53,940 bases of DNA from an uncultured Anaerolineae bacterium (GTDB taxonomy: Bacteria > Chloroflexota > Anaerolineae > Promineifilales > Promineifilaceae), in the NCBI GenBank assembly GCA_905479495.1, contig CAJQMR010000028.1:1-53940 (forward strand). The letters run 5' to 3'. The notes beneath the pieces are model-generated. The model did no database searches. It saw only the letters and a program-made list of their open reading frames with translations, and was not told the DNA's origin. Positions 17,813 to 26,814 of this stretch are shown here, piece after piece (position 1 is the stretch's first letter; every line of letters begins with the position of its first letter). The position numbers and the translations under genes were made by a program.

Positions 17813-18323
17813 TTTTGGCCTCGCTTTTATAGGCTCGGCCACCAGCTACATACTTCTGCGGGGCTTCAGTAAGGCGCGCTTGGGCCGCCTGGGATAGGTC
17901 ACCCTTGACTCTGGCCGGCACACCCGCCGCCAACACGCCTGCCCGAAGATGTTGGTTTTCTGCCACGACGGCTCCGGCCGCGATCAAAGTGCCTGTTTCC
18001 ACGATAGCCCCACTCAGGACAGTGGCATTCATGCCTACCAACACGCCCGCGTGTAAATGGCACCCTTCCAGCATTGCCCCATGCCCAATGGTTACGTCTG
18101 CCTCAATGATGGTGTTGTGACGGCCGTTCACATGAATCACCGCATTATCCTGCACGCTCGTTCGCGCACCGATGACAATGCGACCATGATCCCCTCGGAC
18201 CACTGCACCAAACCAAACGCTGGCCTCGTCCTCAATGACAACGTCACCAATAATGGTGGCATTTGGGGCAATGTAAGCAGATGGGGCAATTTGCGGCCGT
18301 TTTCCTTTAAATTCAATAATCAT
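17799..18323 (-). CDS. Gamma-class carbonic anhydrase-like left-handed beta-helix protein
   Basis: The 174-residue protein consists of hexapeptide repeats (for example NATIIGDVVIEDEASVWFGA) forming a left-handed beta helix. It carries RGDHG, SVQDNAVIHV and VTIGHGAMLEGC, the metal-ligand His region of the YrdA/PaaY/CaiE gamma-carbonic anhydrase group. Such proteins form trimers with zinc or iron between subunits; some lack detectable carbonic anhydrase activity. I chose the ATG at 18323 with GGAGAG upstream, rather than the preceding TTG. Its end overlaps hutH convergently. No pathway link to neighbours is evident. Confidence 0.9.
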   Translation of the reverse strand: MIIEFKGKRPQIAPSAYIAPNATIIGDVVIEDEASVWFGAVVRGDHGRIVIGARTSVQDNAVIHVNGRHNTIIEADVTIGHGAMLEGCHLHAGVLVGMNATVLSGAIVETGTLIAAGAVVAENQHLRAGVLAAGVPARVKGDLSQAAQARLTEAPQKYVAGGRAYKSEAKIIEE

Positions 18324-18413
18324 CAAAACTCTCCGTCTTCACTTGTTTAGCAGCAGCACCTAGGGTAACATCTGCTCTGTATTTTATCGTTTTCACTGGG
18401 AAGAGGAAAAATC

Positions 18414-18950
18414 ATGAACTTTTTATTTTTTGCCACAACGATCCTGGCACAAACAACGGAGCCTGTTGGCGTACCACCTTGGATACCAATTGTCATTGCC
18501 GTCATTTTGCTGCTGATTTTTTGGTGGGGCTTAAGCCGAAATTCAATCCCCCAAGGCACGGCTGAGCATGCCGAAGAAGAGCATCACGACGCCCATGAGG
18601 ATCATCATGAAATAGCACCCGCTACCGAGATGGCGGTAACCACAGAAGCCGTTGAAACCCGAAGCCAATCGATTCCGATGACAGAAACGGCCGTTACCCC
18701 CGATGATCTCAAAATTATTGAAGGAATTGGTCCTAAAATCGAAGGCATTCTGCAAGATGCTGGTATCAAAACCTTTGCCGAACTGGCCGCAGCCAGCGTC
18801 AGCCAGCTAGAAAAAATTGTGCGAGAAGATGCAGGCATCCGAATTGCCTTCCCCGACACCTGGCCTGAGCAGGCACAGCTGGCAGCAGACGAGAAATGGG
18901 CCGAGTTAGAGAAACTCCAGGATGAATTGAAAGGGGGCCGTCACGCTTAA
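18414..18950 (+). CDS. Membrane-anchored helix-hairpin-helix protein
   Basis: The 178-residue protein starts with a hydrophobic segment (MNFLFF... then VPPWIPIVIAVILLLIFWW, about 21-42) giving one membrane anchor. A His/Glu-rich linker (AEEEHHDAHEDHHEIA) follows, possibly metal-binding. The C-terminal domain has DDLKIIEGIGPKIEGILQDAG (about 100-120) and FAELAAASVSQLEKI, a helix-hairpin-helix pattern of the kind seen in DUF4332-like and 'LSU L21-like' proteins. Such domains bind nucleic acid or proteins. Its role is not known. It is a single gene with a GAAGAGG site before the ATG, and has no operon partner. Confidence 0.82.
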   Translation: MNFLFFATTILAQTTEPVGVPPWIPIVIAVILLLIFWWGLSRNSIPQGTAEHAEEEHHDAHEDHHEIAPATEMAVTTEAVETRSQSIPMTETAVTPDDLKIIEGIGPKIEGILQDAGIKTFAELAAASVSQLEKIVREDAGIRIAFPDTWPEQAQLAADEKWAELEKLQDELKGGRHA

Positions 18951-19011
18951 TTTTAAACAGACCACAAATCTGTGAATTTAAAACCCGTCATTGTTTTTAT
19001 GTCAAGATGTC

Positions 19012-19039
19012 TTGACAAACAAACGGAGCTTGTTATAAT
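19012..19039 (+). promoter_or_regulatory. Consensus promoter of initiator tRNA
   Basis: Perfect TTGACA (19012-19017) and extended -10 TGTTATAAT (TATAAT 19034-19039) are separated by 16 bases. The -10 is 13 bases before the mature tRNA 5' end. Confidence 0.92.
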
Positions 19040-19052
19040 CCCCGACTGTTGA

Positions 19053-19124
<72 letters not shown>

Positions 19125-19132
19125 CTAAACAA

Positions 19133-19162
19133 AAAAGCACCCAAATTGGGTGCTTTTTTTTA
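19133..19162. terminator. Terminator after tRNA-fMet
   Basis: The stem AAGCACCCA / TGGGTGCTT with a short AAT loop is followed by a long T run and preceded by an A run, so it can act in both directions between the tRNA and the convergent gene ending at 19216. Confidence 0.9.
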
Positions 19163-19215
19163 TTTCAGCTTATTGATGCATAATCGGCAACAAATGATTC
19201 GTTTACGATCACATA

Positions 19216-19515
19216 TCACGCGTCGCCTTTAGCTAATTGCTCCATTTGTTGAGCCAGTTCTACATCCCAGCTGCTAATTGAATTATCTAAATCATGCGTG
19301 ACCAAGGAAACGGTAACGCGATTATAGACGTTGGACCACTCGGGGTGATGGTCCATTTTATCGGCATGGATACCAGCAGATACCATCCAGCCCAATGCCT
19401 GGGCAAATGTTTTAAATTTGTACTCTTTATGCAGCTTGCCCTCTTTCACAGACCAGCCCGGTAAGTTGGCTAATTCTGCTTGAATTTCTTCGCTGCTTAA
19501 TTTTCGTCTAGACAT
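19216..19515 (-). CDS. Pterin-4a-carbinolamine dehydratase
   Basis: The 99-residue protein matches the PCD/DCoH family: LPGWSVKEGKLHKEYKFK near 20, then DHHPEWSNVYNRVTVSLVTHD near 60, with the catalytic His-His pair. It dehydrates 4a-hydroxytetrahydrobiopterin after aromatic amino-acid hydroxylation, and in bacteria may act on other pterins. The ATG at 19515 follows GGAGGA by 5 bases; the upstream in-frame start at 19542 is less convincing. No phenylalanine hydroxylase is nearby, so its true substrate is uncertain. Confidence 0.93.
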   Translation of the reverse strand: MSRRKLSSEEIQAELANLPGWSVKEGKLHKEYKFKTFAQALGWMVSAGIHADKMDHHPEWSNVYNRVTVSLVTHDLDNSISSWDVELAQQMEQLAKGDA

Positions 19516-19553
19516 ATGGTCCTCCGTACAACTTAACGACATCTACTTTCATT

Positions 19554-20666
19554 TTACATGAAAAGCAGCAGCTGCTGGACAAGCCAGGCACCCGCAGCGG
19601 CACTGATGCCGCCCAAAATTAGCCCAAACACACCGCCAATAACGGCCGTTTGCCCATCACTCATCAACTTTTTAGGCACATCCATAATTGGCAAGTCGTC
19701 GGCTCCCAAGATCACCATCTCAACCAACGTGCGGGCTGTGAGTTTACTGGCTACACGGCCGCCTACTTCGCTAAATACCGCCAACAGGATGCCCAACATA
19801 GCCAAACAGATAGGCAAAGCAATGAGTCCGCCCGCCCCGGAAGCGGCCGTTCCTACAATAATGCCCACAATAACGGCCGGAGCCAGAAACGGGAACGCCC
19901 CCTGACGCAGCATCTCCATGGGCGCTTCAGCCGCTTCAACCAACATCGCTTTGACACCGCGACTGCTTAAACCACCACCTGCCCCAATCAGAGCCACCAA
20001 AAGCATGGGAGCTAATGCCCCGGTGACAATTCCCAAAGTAACACCGGCAACGGCTCCACCGATCAGGCTGCTTAAAAGCGTCAGCAAAGCACCAACTGCC
20101 AGCCCGATCCAAATGGCTCGATTCTGCTTGAAATAGCTGCCCAAATAACCACCAACGACCGCCCCCATTGTCATTGCCAGCCAAATTCCCCAGCTGTGCC
20201 AGCGCACCAAACCCAACATAAAACCAGAAATCAACCCCACGCTGGCACCCAAAACAGCCCCAATAAACAGGGAGCCAACAAAAAGGAAGACAATTGTGTA
20301 CCAGGTATCTTCCTTGTCTGGCTGGGCCCGGGTAATGCCTCCGACAACCGCCCCCACAATAATGCCTCGCAACAGTCCAAACATCGTGCCGTCCCACAGA
20401 TTAGTGACCCGACCGCCCAATAGATAGCCCAGGCCACCAACTACCAGACCAATAAGCCCTCCGGCAACCAGTCCGCTCATCAGGACGCTGTTGTGTTTAA
20501 GAACTCGCTCGTAAGCCCCAAACAGGGCCAATAAAACGGCCGTACCCAACACAGTGACGGCCGTTCGTTCCACAATCCCCCCAATCATGCCCGACACCAA
20601 ACCAACGAACACCATAAACAGGATGACAACCAGTATAGAGCGACGCGATTTTATTTGCTGAGTCAT
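19554..20666 (-). CDS. Glycine-zipper polytopic membrane protein of unknown function
   Basis: The 370-residue protein is almost entirely hydrophobic, with about nine to ten predicted membrane segments. Many carry Gly-x-x-x-Gly spacing (for example SGLVAGGLIGLVVGGLGYLLGG, VLGASVGLISGFMLG), i.e. glycine-zipper helices. I recognise no family. A conserved-looking soluble stretch, MVILGADDLPIMDVPKKLMSDG, lies near 325 before the last segment. The start codon overlaps the stop of the upstream GNAT gene (TGATG), so the two are co-translated. Repeated blocks suggest growth by internal duplication. A channel, a scaffold, or a component modified by the acetyltransferase are all open. Confidence 0.75.
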   Translation of the reverse strand: MTQQIKSRRSILVVILFMVFVGLVSGMIGGIVERTAVTVLGTAVLLALFGAYERVLKHNSVLMSGLVAGGLIGLVVGGLGYLLGGRVTNLWDGTMFGLLRGIIVGAVVGGITRAQPDKEDTWYTIVFLFVGSLFIGAVLGASVGLISGFMLGLVRWHSWGIWLAMTMGAVVGGYLGSYFKQNRAIWIGLAVGALLTLLSSLIGGAVAGVTLGIVTGALAPMLLVALIGAGGGLSSRGVKAMLVEAAEAPMEMLRQGAFPFLAPAVIVGIIVGTAASGAGGLIALPICLAMLGILLAVFSEVGGRVASKLTARTLVEMVILGADDLPIMDVPKKLMSDGQTAVIGGVFGLILGGISAAAGAWLVQQLLLFM

Positions 20667-21598
20667 CACAAAATATCCAAAACCCAAATGGGCAAAAGCT
20701 GGCGGCTAGGCTGAAAACCAAACTTCTGGTATAGCTTCTGTGAAGCGCTGTTTTCAACCTGCGTGTTTAACGACACGGAATAAAGCCCTCGTTTATAGTA
20801 ATAAGCGAATGCATGTTTCAGTAACGCCGACCCAATCCCCAGGCCATGTTTTTCAGGGTGAACCGTTAAACGAACCAAATGTGCGCCAGCTTCGGCCTTG
20901 GCGCTGAGCTGATAGCCAACAATTTCATCATCAAGAAGCGCCACGTCAAAGCTGAGCGATTGCGGGCGAGCAACGGCGAGGGCCTGGGCACTTTGCCGCC
21001 AAATGGGCGCAAAAGAAGCTTCTTCCAACTTAGCCAGCGCCTCATAATCAGTTGAAAATACCTGCCTAATTATTAAACCAGGAACTGACATGATCTCTGG
21101 CAGTTGACGATCTTCCTTGACATACGTTTCGATATGACTGCTTTGGGAGAATCCCAGCTTGGGTAGGATGGCGCGCGGCCATTCCTCGACGGCAAGCCAG
21201 GCTAATTGGGTAACACCCTGCTGCGCCAGCACAGGCACCACTTGCGCCAGCATTTTTGTCAACATTAGTTCGGCTGTTTTCTCATCAGCCAAGGCAGCAA
21301 CCCGTACCCAGGCAGCCGGTCGAGGATCGGCCGTAGCCGCCAGACAAGCAACAAGGTCACTATAATCTGGAAACAGTTTGGCTGTAAGGTTGTTGCCCTT
21401 AGCTGGCTTTTCAGGCTCCGGAACAACGACAAAACCCGGCGAGCCAATCCAATCCCCCGGTAAGTGCCAATCGACATGGAGATGACTGTAAACGGCCGTA
21501 TGCAACAACCGTAAAATAGCCCCTGCGTCCGATTTTGTCGCCACCCGAATGCCGTCAGAATTACCGTGCTCTCGGGTCCAAAGGTTTGCTAATTCCAT
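20666..21598 (-). CDS. Tandem GNAT-like acetyltransferase
   Basis: The C-terminal half (about 150-300) is a clear GNAT fold: LIIRQVFSTDYEALAKLEEA, VRLTVHPEKHGLGIGSALLKHA (acetyl-CoA pyrophosphate loop) and NTQVENSASQKLYQKFGF. The N-terminal half (IRVATKSDAGAILRLLHTAV) begins like a second GNAT domain but lacks the CoA loop, so it is probably a degenerate copy. The ATG at 21598 was preferred to a GTG at 21613; neither has a clear ribosome site. Co-translated with the downstream membrane protein. Substrate unknown. Confidence 0.85.
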   Translation of the reverse strand: MELANLWTREHGNSDGIRVATKSDAGAILRLLHTAVYSHLHVDWHLPGDWIGSPGFVVVPEPEKPAKGNNLTAKLFPDYSDLVACLAATADPRPAAWVRVAALADEKTAELMLTKMLAQVVPVLAQQGVTQLAWLAVEEWPRAILPKLGFSQSSHIETYVKEDRQLPEIMSVPGLIIRQVFSTDYEALAKLEEASFAPIWRQSAQALAVARPQSLSFDVALLDDEIVGYQLSAKAEAGAHLVRLTVHPEKHGLGIGSALLKHAFAYYYKRGLYSVSLNTQVENSASQKLYQKFGFQPSRQLLPIWVLDIL

Positions 21599-21722
21599 AA
21601 CGCTATTGTACACTACATAATCATTTTTTCTGATAAGCTGGCCTTATTCCTATATATCCTCCATTCATTCCTGTACGTTGTCAAATATAGGGTAAGAACA
21701 GTATCAACTACTTAGGAAATAA

Positions 21723-22739
21723 ATGGGCAGCAAGCCAAAAGACAGAACCCTGGAAACAACCATTGCAAGCTTAACCAAACGTTTTGGCGAAGGTGCTATT
21801 ATGCGTTTGGGTGAAGCCCGGCATATGCAGGTAGAAGTGATTCCTACTGGTGCATTGCCGTTGGACATTGCGTTGGGTGTTGGGGGTGTGCCACGTGGCC
21901 GCGTCATCGAAATTTATGGCCCCGAATCATCTGGTAAGACAACAGTTTGCCAACATATCATTGCCGAAGCACAGCAGCGCGGTGGGATATGTGCCTTCAT
22001 CGATATGGAACATGCGCTTGATCCAGTTTATGCCGAGCGTTGTGGTGTCGATGTAGACAACTTGTATGTCTCCCAACCAGACACGGGTGAGCAGGCACTA
22101 GAAATTGCCGAAGCGCTTATTCGTTCCGGGACGATGGATGTGGTCGTTGTGGACTCTGTGGCAGCATTGGTTCCCCGCGCCGAAATTGAAGGCGAGATGG
22201 GGGATGCACACGTAGGATTGCAAGCACGTTTGATGTCTCAGGCACTGCGTAAGTTGTCTGGTGTCATTAAACAAACCAATACCGTTGTTATTTTTACTAA
22301 CCAACTGCGTTCAAAAATTGGCGTCATGTTTGGTAGTCCGGAAACCACCAGTGGTGGCAATGCACTCAAATTTTATGCGTCTGTACGGATCGATATTCGC
22401 CGGATTCAGGCCATCAAAAATGGGAGTGATGTTGTGGGCAATCGCACTCGGGTAAAGGTAAAGAAAAACAAGGTTGCACCTCCGTTTACCGATGCTGAAT
22501 TTGACATTATGTATAATGAAGGTATTTCAAAAACTGGCTGTATTGTTGATCTCGGTGTGGACTATGACGTTCTAACCAAGCGCGGTGCGTTTTTCCGATA
22601 TGGAGAAACGTTGCTGGGCCAGGGACGTGAAAATTCAAAGCAATTTTTGCAAGAAAATCCTGAGATTTTTGCTGAGCTAGACGCCCTCATTCGTCAAAAA
22701 GCTGGCTTGCCTCTCGTGGAACCGGTGTCTGAAGGTTAA
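21723..22739 (+). CDS. recA: RecA recombinase
   Basis: RecA forms filaments on single-stranded DNA, drives strand exchange and triggers LexA cleavage. The 338-residue protein has Walker A GPESSGKTT near 66, VVVDSVAALVPRAEIEGEMGD (Walker B and loop 1) and TNQLRSKIGVMFGSPETTSGGNALKF (loop 2 region). It ends soon after the core (LPLVEPVSEG), with a short C-terminal tail that lacks the usual long acidic stretch. There is no ACGGCCGT copy in the gene, as in the other most conserved genes. recX and rny follow on the same strand. I could not identify a LexA box upstream. Confidence 0.98.
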   Translation: MGSKPKDRTLETTIASLTKRFGEGAIMRLGEARHMQVEVIPTGALPLDIALGVGGVPRGRVIEIYGPESSGKTTVCQHIIAEAQQRGGICAFIDMEHALDPVYAERCGVDVDNLYVSQPDTGEQALEIAEALIRSGTMDVVVVDSVAALVPRAEIEGEMGDAHVGLQARLMSQALRKLSGVIKQTNTVVIFTNQLRSKIGVMFGSPETTSGGNALKFYASVRIDIRRIQAIKNGSDVVGNRTRVKVKKNKVAPPFTDAEFDIMYNEGISKTGCIVDLGVDYDVLTKRGAFFRYGETLLGQGRENSKQFLQENPEIFAELDALIRQKAGLPLVEPVSEG

Positions 22740-22847
22740 TCCCCGACATTTGGTTTTATCTGTTTCCTAATTCATATTAATTTTATACGGCCGTAATCCG
22801 GCCATAATCATTTGCTATCGGATTATCCCGTCACGGCATTTGTGTCT

Positions 22848-23495
22848 ATGGGAAAGATAACAGCGTTAACACGGCAAAAAAGAAATCCCGATCGGGTCAA
22901 CGTCTACCTAGACGATGAATTCGCTTTTGGTTTGGCGGCCATTGCGGCCGTTTCCCTGCGCGTGGGCCAAACCTTATCGTCTGCAGAAATTGAACGCCTG
23001 AAAGAGACAGACCTGGAAGAAAAAGCCAAAAACGTGGCCATCGGCTATATTGAGTATCGGCCACGCAGCATTGCCGAAACGCGCCAACATCTACAAAAAA
23101 AAGAGTATCCAGACGACGTGATTGAACGCGTCGTGCAGCGTTTGGCAGACGTTGAACTACTCAACGATGTCGCCTTTGCCCGCTACTGGGTAGAACAGCG
23201 CGAAACGTTTAAGCCACGCAGCAAGATGGCGCTACAAATGGAGCTGCGTAAAAAAGGCATTGATCGTGCTTTAATTGAAACGGCCGTGGCCGAAGTTGAT
23301 GAACTTGCCGCAGCTACCCAAGCCGCACACGCCAAAGCGCGCCGCTGGCACAGCTTACCAAAATTAGAATTCAGAAAAAAACTAGCTGGCTTTTTACAGC
23401 GTCGCGGCTTTAGTTATGACATTGTAAGAGAAGTAACCGAAGCGCTCTGGGAAGAATTGAACGGAGATGCTTCGGAAGCAGACAACCATTTCTAG
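22848..23495 (+). CDS. recX: RecX regulatory protein
   Basis: RecX binds and modulates RecA filaments. The 215-residue protein shows the tandem three-helix repeats of the family: YIEYRPRSIAETRQHLQKKEYPDDVIERVVQRLADVELLND is one block (given here only as its start YIEYRPRS and end ELLND), then FARYWVEQRETFKPRS and a third repeat ending GFSYDIVREVTEALWEE. The ATG at 22848 gives MGKITALTRQKRNPDR. An upstream TTG at 22812 would add 12 residues. It follows recA by about 110 bases, the common gene order. An ACGGCCGT copy lies in the recA-recX spacer. Confidence 0.92.
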   Translation: MGKITALTRQKRNPDRVNVYLDDEFAFGLAAIAAVSLRVGQTLSSAEIERLKETDLEEKAKNVAIGYIEYRPRSIAETRQHLQKKEYPDDVIERVVQRLADVELLNDVAFARYWVEQRETFKPRSKMALQMELRKKGIDRALIETAVAEVDELAAATQAAHAKARRWHSLPKLEFRKKLAGFLQRRGFSYDIVREVTEALWEELNGDASEADNHF

Positions 23496-23584
23496 AAGGC
23501 CCCTGGCTTTCAACGTGAAAGTAATAGAGACAGATATTTCGTTTCAAAATCATTGGTTACTTTCACCTAAAAAGGAGATCAACT

Positions 23585-25114
23585 ATGCAAGCAATCAGCA
23601 TTCTGCTGGGTGCTGTTATCGGTATCATCATTGGTGCCGCTGCGGTCTATTTTATCATCAGACCACAGGTGGAGCAGAAAGTTTCCGCTGTTGAGCGAGA
23701 ACTGGAAGAACGCCGCACCCTCACAGAAAAAGAAACAACCGAAATCTTGGAAATCTCCCGCCAAGAAGCACAACAAATTCGTTTAGAAGCAGAAAAAACC
23801 ATAGAACGCAGGTATCAAGATGTCGCACGCGCCGAGGAACGCGTGGACCGCCGTAACGAAAATCTAGACAAGCAGATGAAAAAGATGGAGCATCGCGAAG
23901 CGGTTTTGAACAAGCGACAAAGTCGGCTGGACAAACGGCAAAATCGGCTGGAAACCATCGAGCAAGAGCGTCGGCAGCAGCTGGAGCAAATTGCCGCGCT
24001 AACCACCGATGAGGCCAAGCAGCTGCTGCTGGATGATGTGGAGAAAGAGTCACGCCAGGATATGGCCCGCATCATGCGTGAAATTGAAGATGAAGCGAAA
24101 GAAAATGCCAACCAAAAAGCCCGCGAGTTGGTGGTCATGGCCATTCAACGCATTGCCAGCGACCAGGTAGCCGAGCAAACGGTATCTGTAGTTCAGCTGC
24201 CCAGCGAAGAAATGAAGGGGCGGATTATTGGTCGAAACGGCCGTAACATCCGTGCCTTTGAGCAAGCGGCCGGGGTCGATATTGTGGTGGACGACACGCC
24301 AGAAGCCGTTTCCGTTTCCAGCTTTGATCCCGTGCGTCGTGAAGCTGCCCGCCGTGCCCTGGAGAAATTGATTACGGACGGCCGTATCCACCCTGCCCGT
24401 ATCGAGAAATTGATCAAGGATTCCACTAGCGAAGTCGAACAAGATATGAAGGAAGCGGGCGAACAGGCTGCTTACGAAGCCAACGTCCACGGATTGCACC
24501 CGCAGGTCATCAAGATGCTGGGTCGCCTGAAATATCGCACCTCGTTTGGCCAAAATCAGCTTTATCATTCGGTAGAGGCTTCGAAGATTGCGGCCGTTTT
24601 AGCCGCCGAACTCAGCGCCAACATCGACGTCGCCAAAATGGGTGCCCTGCTGCACGACTTGGGCAAAGCAATGGACCACGATCAGGAAGGTACCCACGCC
24701 ATGCTGGGTGCAGAATACTGCAAACGGTTCAAGGTGCCGCCACTGGTTGTTAACGCCATCGCTGCCCATCATCATGAGGTGGAGCCAGAAAGTGTCGAGG
24801 CCATCATTGTAGAAGCGGCCGATGCGATTTCTGGGGCACGTCCTGGTGCTCGGCGCGAAAGCCTGGAGAACTACATCAAGCGGGTGCGCACCCTGGAAGA
24901 AATTGCCACCACCTTTGCTGGCGTAGAAAGCGCTTACGCTCTGCAAGCGGGTCGCGAGATTCGTATTTTGGTTAAGCCAGACAAAATCGACGATCTGGAA
25001 GCGATGCGTCTTTCCAAAAACATCGCCAAAACCATTGAAGAAAGTATGCAATATCCTGGCCAGATTCAAGTCACAGTTATTCGTGAAACCCGCGCCGTGG
25101 GCTTTGCCAAATAG
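23585..25114 (+). CDS. rny: Ribonuclease Y
   Basis: RNase Y is a membrane-tethered endoribonuclease that starts mRNA decay. The 509-residue protein has one N-terminal membrane helix (about 4-24) and a long Glu/Arg/Lys-rich coiled coil (about 28-195). A KH RNA-binding domain follows (SEEMKGRIIGRNGRNIRAFE near 215), then an HD metal-dependent phosphodiesterase domain (LHDLGKAMDHDQEGTH near 357, AAHHHEVEP). Length is normal. A strong AAAGGAGA precedes the ATG. recA-recX-rny adjacency is seen in several phyla. Two palindrome copies occur, one encoding GRNGRN at the KH motif itself. Confidence 0.97.
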   Translation: MQAISILLGAVIGIIIGAAAVYFIIRPQVEQKVSAVERELEERRTLTEKETTEILEISRQEAQQIRLEAEKTIERRYQDVARAEERVDRRNENLDKQMKKMEHREAVLNKRQSRLDKRQNRLETIEQERRQQLEQIAALTTDEAKQLLLDDVEKESRQDMARIMREIEDEAKENANQKARELVVMAIQRIASDQVAEQTVSVVQLPSEEMKGRIIGRNGRNIRAFEQAAGVDIVVDDTPEAVSVSSFDPVRREAARRALEKLITDGRIHPARIEKLIKDSTSEVEQDMKEAGEQAAYEANVHGLHPQVIKMLGRLKYRTSFGQNQLYHSVEASKIAAVLAAELSANIDVAKMGALLHDLGKAMDHDQEGTHAMLGAEYCKRFKVPPLVVNAIAAHHHEVEPESVEAIIVEAADAISGARPGARRESLENYIKRVRTLEEIATTFAGVESAYALQAGREIRILVKPDKIDDLEAMRLSKNIAKTIEESMQYPGQIQVTVIRETRAVGFAK

Positions 25115-25127
25115 CCATCGCCGTTCT

Positions 25128-25164
25128 AGATTGGTTCAATCTCCAAGATTGAACCAATCTTTGT
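25128..25164. terminator. Perfect 15-bp inverted repeat after rny
   Basis: AGATTGGTTCAATCT and its exact reverse complement are separated by 3 bases, starting 13 bases after the rny stop. No long T run follows, so it may protect the 3' end or work together with the next hairpin. Confidence 0.7.
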
Positions 25165-25175
25165 CATCAGGAAGC

Positions 25176-25206
25176 AAAAAGGACGCCTTCGGGCGTCCTT
25201 TAATTT
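25176..25206. terminator. Bidirectional terminator with TTCG tetraloop
   Basis: AAAGGACGCC-TTCG-GGCGTCCTTT forms a perfect stem with a stable tetraloop, flanked by A and T tracts. It sits between the convergent rny and aldo/keto reductase genes. Confidence 0.92.
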
Positions 25207-25221
25207 TCTCGCAATTCTTCT

Positions 25222-26202
25222 TTACTGATGACCCAATATGCCGTGCGGTTTATAAGGCGCTTCGATCCGCTCAATTTCTTCGTCGGTTAGAGAAATAGCC
25301 ACAGCAGCGGCGGCTTCTTCCAACTGGTACATTTTGGTCGCACCGATAATGGGAGCCGTGACGCCCGGTTTGTGCAGCAGCCAAGCCAACGCAATTTGGG
25401 CCGGTGAATATCCCTTTTCCTCAGCAATCGCCACAACAGCCTCTACCACGTCAAAGTCGTGAGATTCATAATACATCCCTTTGGCAAATTCATCGCTCTT
25501 GGCTCGTGTTGTGGGATCTTCTGCTTCTCGTTTGCGGTTGCCTGCCAAGAAACCTCGTGCCAATGGACTCCAGGGAATGACGCCTACACCCTGATCCCGA
25601 CACAGCGGCAGCATCTCGCGCTCTTCTTCGCGATAAACAGCGTTCATGTGGTTTTGCATGGCAGAGAAGCGGGTCCAGCCGTGTAAATCGGCCGTGTATT
25701 GGGCTTTGGCAAACTGCCAGGCGTACATGCTGGAAGCCCCAATGTAGCGCGCTTTACCCGCCTTCACCACATCATGCAGCGCTTCCATGGTTTCTTCGAT
25801 AGGTGTGTCATAGTCCCAACGGTGAATCTGGTAGAGATCGACGTAATCAGTGCCCAGGCGACGCAGCGAATTGTCGATGCCTTCCATAATGTGCTTGCGC
25901 GACAGTCCCCCGCCGTTTGGCCCTTTGCCGATGGGGAAATACACTTTGGTGGCCAGCACAACTTCTTCCCGGCTTATAAATTCGTTGAGCAGCTTGCCGG
26001 TAACTTCCTCACTAACGCCCAGCGAATACATATCGGCCGTATCGAAGAAGTTGATGCCTAATTCAATGGCGCGTTTGATAAACGGCCGTGCGGCTGCCTC
26101 ATCCAAAACCCAATCCCGCCACTCCGGGGTGCCATAACTCATCATCCCCAAACAGATACGGGAAACCTTCAGGCCCGTTTTGCCTAAATTAACATATTCC
26201 AT
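25222..26202 (-). CDS. Aldo/keto reductase
   Basis: A 326-residue NADPH-dependent TIM-barrel oxidoreductase. The catalytic tetrad can be placed: Asp and Tyr in FFDTADMYSLGVSEE near 50, Lys in VVLATKV near 80, and His in DLYQIHRWD near 122. GVIPWSPLARGFL and the C-terminal TAPIIGATK are the usual cofactor-binding segments. The ATG at 26202 follows AAGGAG by 8 bases. The longer frame to 26277 runs into a REP-like repeat. Substrate is not predictable. The neighbouring cupin gene is on the same strand but about 130 bases away. Confidence 0.95.
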   Translation of the reverse strand: MEYVNLGKTGLKVSRICLGMMSYGTPEWRDWVLDEAAARPFIKRAIELGINFFDTADMYSLGVSEEVTGKLLNEFISREEVVLATKVYFPIGKGPNGGGLSRKHIMEGIDNSLRRLGTDYVDLYQIHRWDYDTPIEETMEALHDVVKAGKARYIGASSMYAWQFAKAQYTADLHGWTRFSAMQNHMNAVYREEEREMLPLCRDQGVGVIPWSPLARGFLAGNRKREAEDPTTRAKSDEFAKGMYYESHDFDVVEAVVAIAEEKGYSPAQIALAWLLHKPGVTAPIIGATKMYQLEEAAAAVAISLTDEEIERIEAPYKPHGILGHQ

Positions 26203-26254
26203 TTGCAAAACTCCTTTCTTGCTTATTACTTTGTTGCACAAGTTTTCTACATTT

Positions 26255-26280
26255 GTCATTCCTGCCTTCGCAGGCATTAC
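26255..26280. repeat. REP-like 26-base repeat, copy B
   Basis: The element starts GTCATTCCTGCCTTCG and ends CAGGCATTAC. It shares 21 of 26 bases with copy A at 2107-2132, in the same relative orientation, and sits in the spacer upstream of the aldo/keto reductase. Confidence 0.6.
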
Positions 26281-26329
26281 AGCAGAGTAAATTACTTCTG
26301 AAACAATGTACTTATATTGCCGAAAGGAG

Positions 26330-26656
26330 CTATTTTACCGAACGTTGAGCTTCCAGACACACAACGCCATTTTTGCCAGCTACCGCGTTATGCTTCACAC
26401 GCGGTGGCAAATCGAGCCGGTCGCCCGGATAGAGGGTTGTCGGTTCCCCATCAATAGGAAACCCAAATGTAATGGAGCCGTCTACAACCATAATCACTTT
26501 CTCATAAGCATGGTCGTGGGCGGGAAACACGTCTTGGGGATTGCTGCGCCACTTGTAAGGCTCTAATCCTTCTGATTCCATTTGCTGATAAAGTTCTGCT
26601 TCGGTGGGCGCCTCGGTGCGAGCCCATTTTTGGATGTGAATGATGTGGGTTTTCAT
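26330..26656 (-). CDS. Single-domain cupin protein
   Basis: The 108-residue protein carries the cupin signature: PAHDHAYEKVIMVVDGSI (motif 1, with metal-binding His/His/Glu) and YPGDRLDLPPRVKHNA (motif 2, with His). Single-domain cupins bind a metal and may act as isomerases, dioxygenases or sensors. The Trp-containing N-terminus (KWARTEAPTEAELY) resembles cupins annotated only as hypothetical. The ATG at 26656 has GGAGGAG upstream. Function unknown. Confidence 0.85.
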   Translation of the reverse strand: MKTHIIHIQKWARTEAPTEAELYQQMESEGLEPYKWRSNPQDVFPAHDHAYEKVIMVVDGSITFGFPIDGEPTTLYPGDRLDLPPRVKHNAVAGKNGVVCLEAQRSVK

Positions 26657-26814
26657 CTGCCGGTCTCCTCCATGACCGTTACTTCGTGGTGCATGCAATG
26701 ATTACAAGATTGATTTAATACAAGCATACGAGGAGACCAGCAAAAACACAATTGAACTCGTGTACTGGCTTAAATGGCCTAGTCAAATGTCTCAGCTTTA
26801 TGCGAAGCTGTTTG

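Noticed and set aside
21614..21722. Possible LexA/SOS box upstream of recA
   Set aside because: I looked for GAAC-N4-GTTC-like or CTG-N10-CAG-like symmetry and found only GAACAGTATC without a matching arm.
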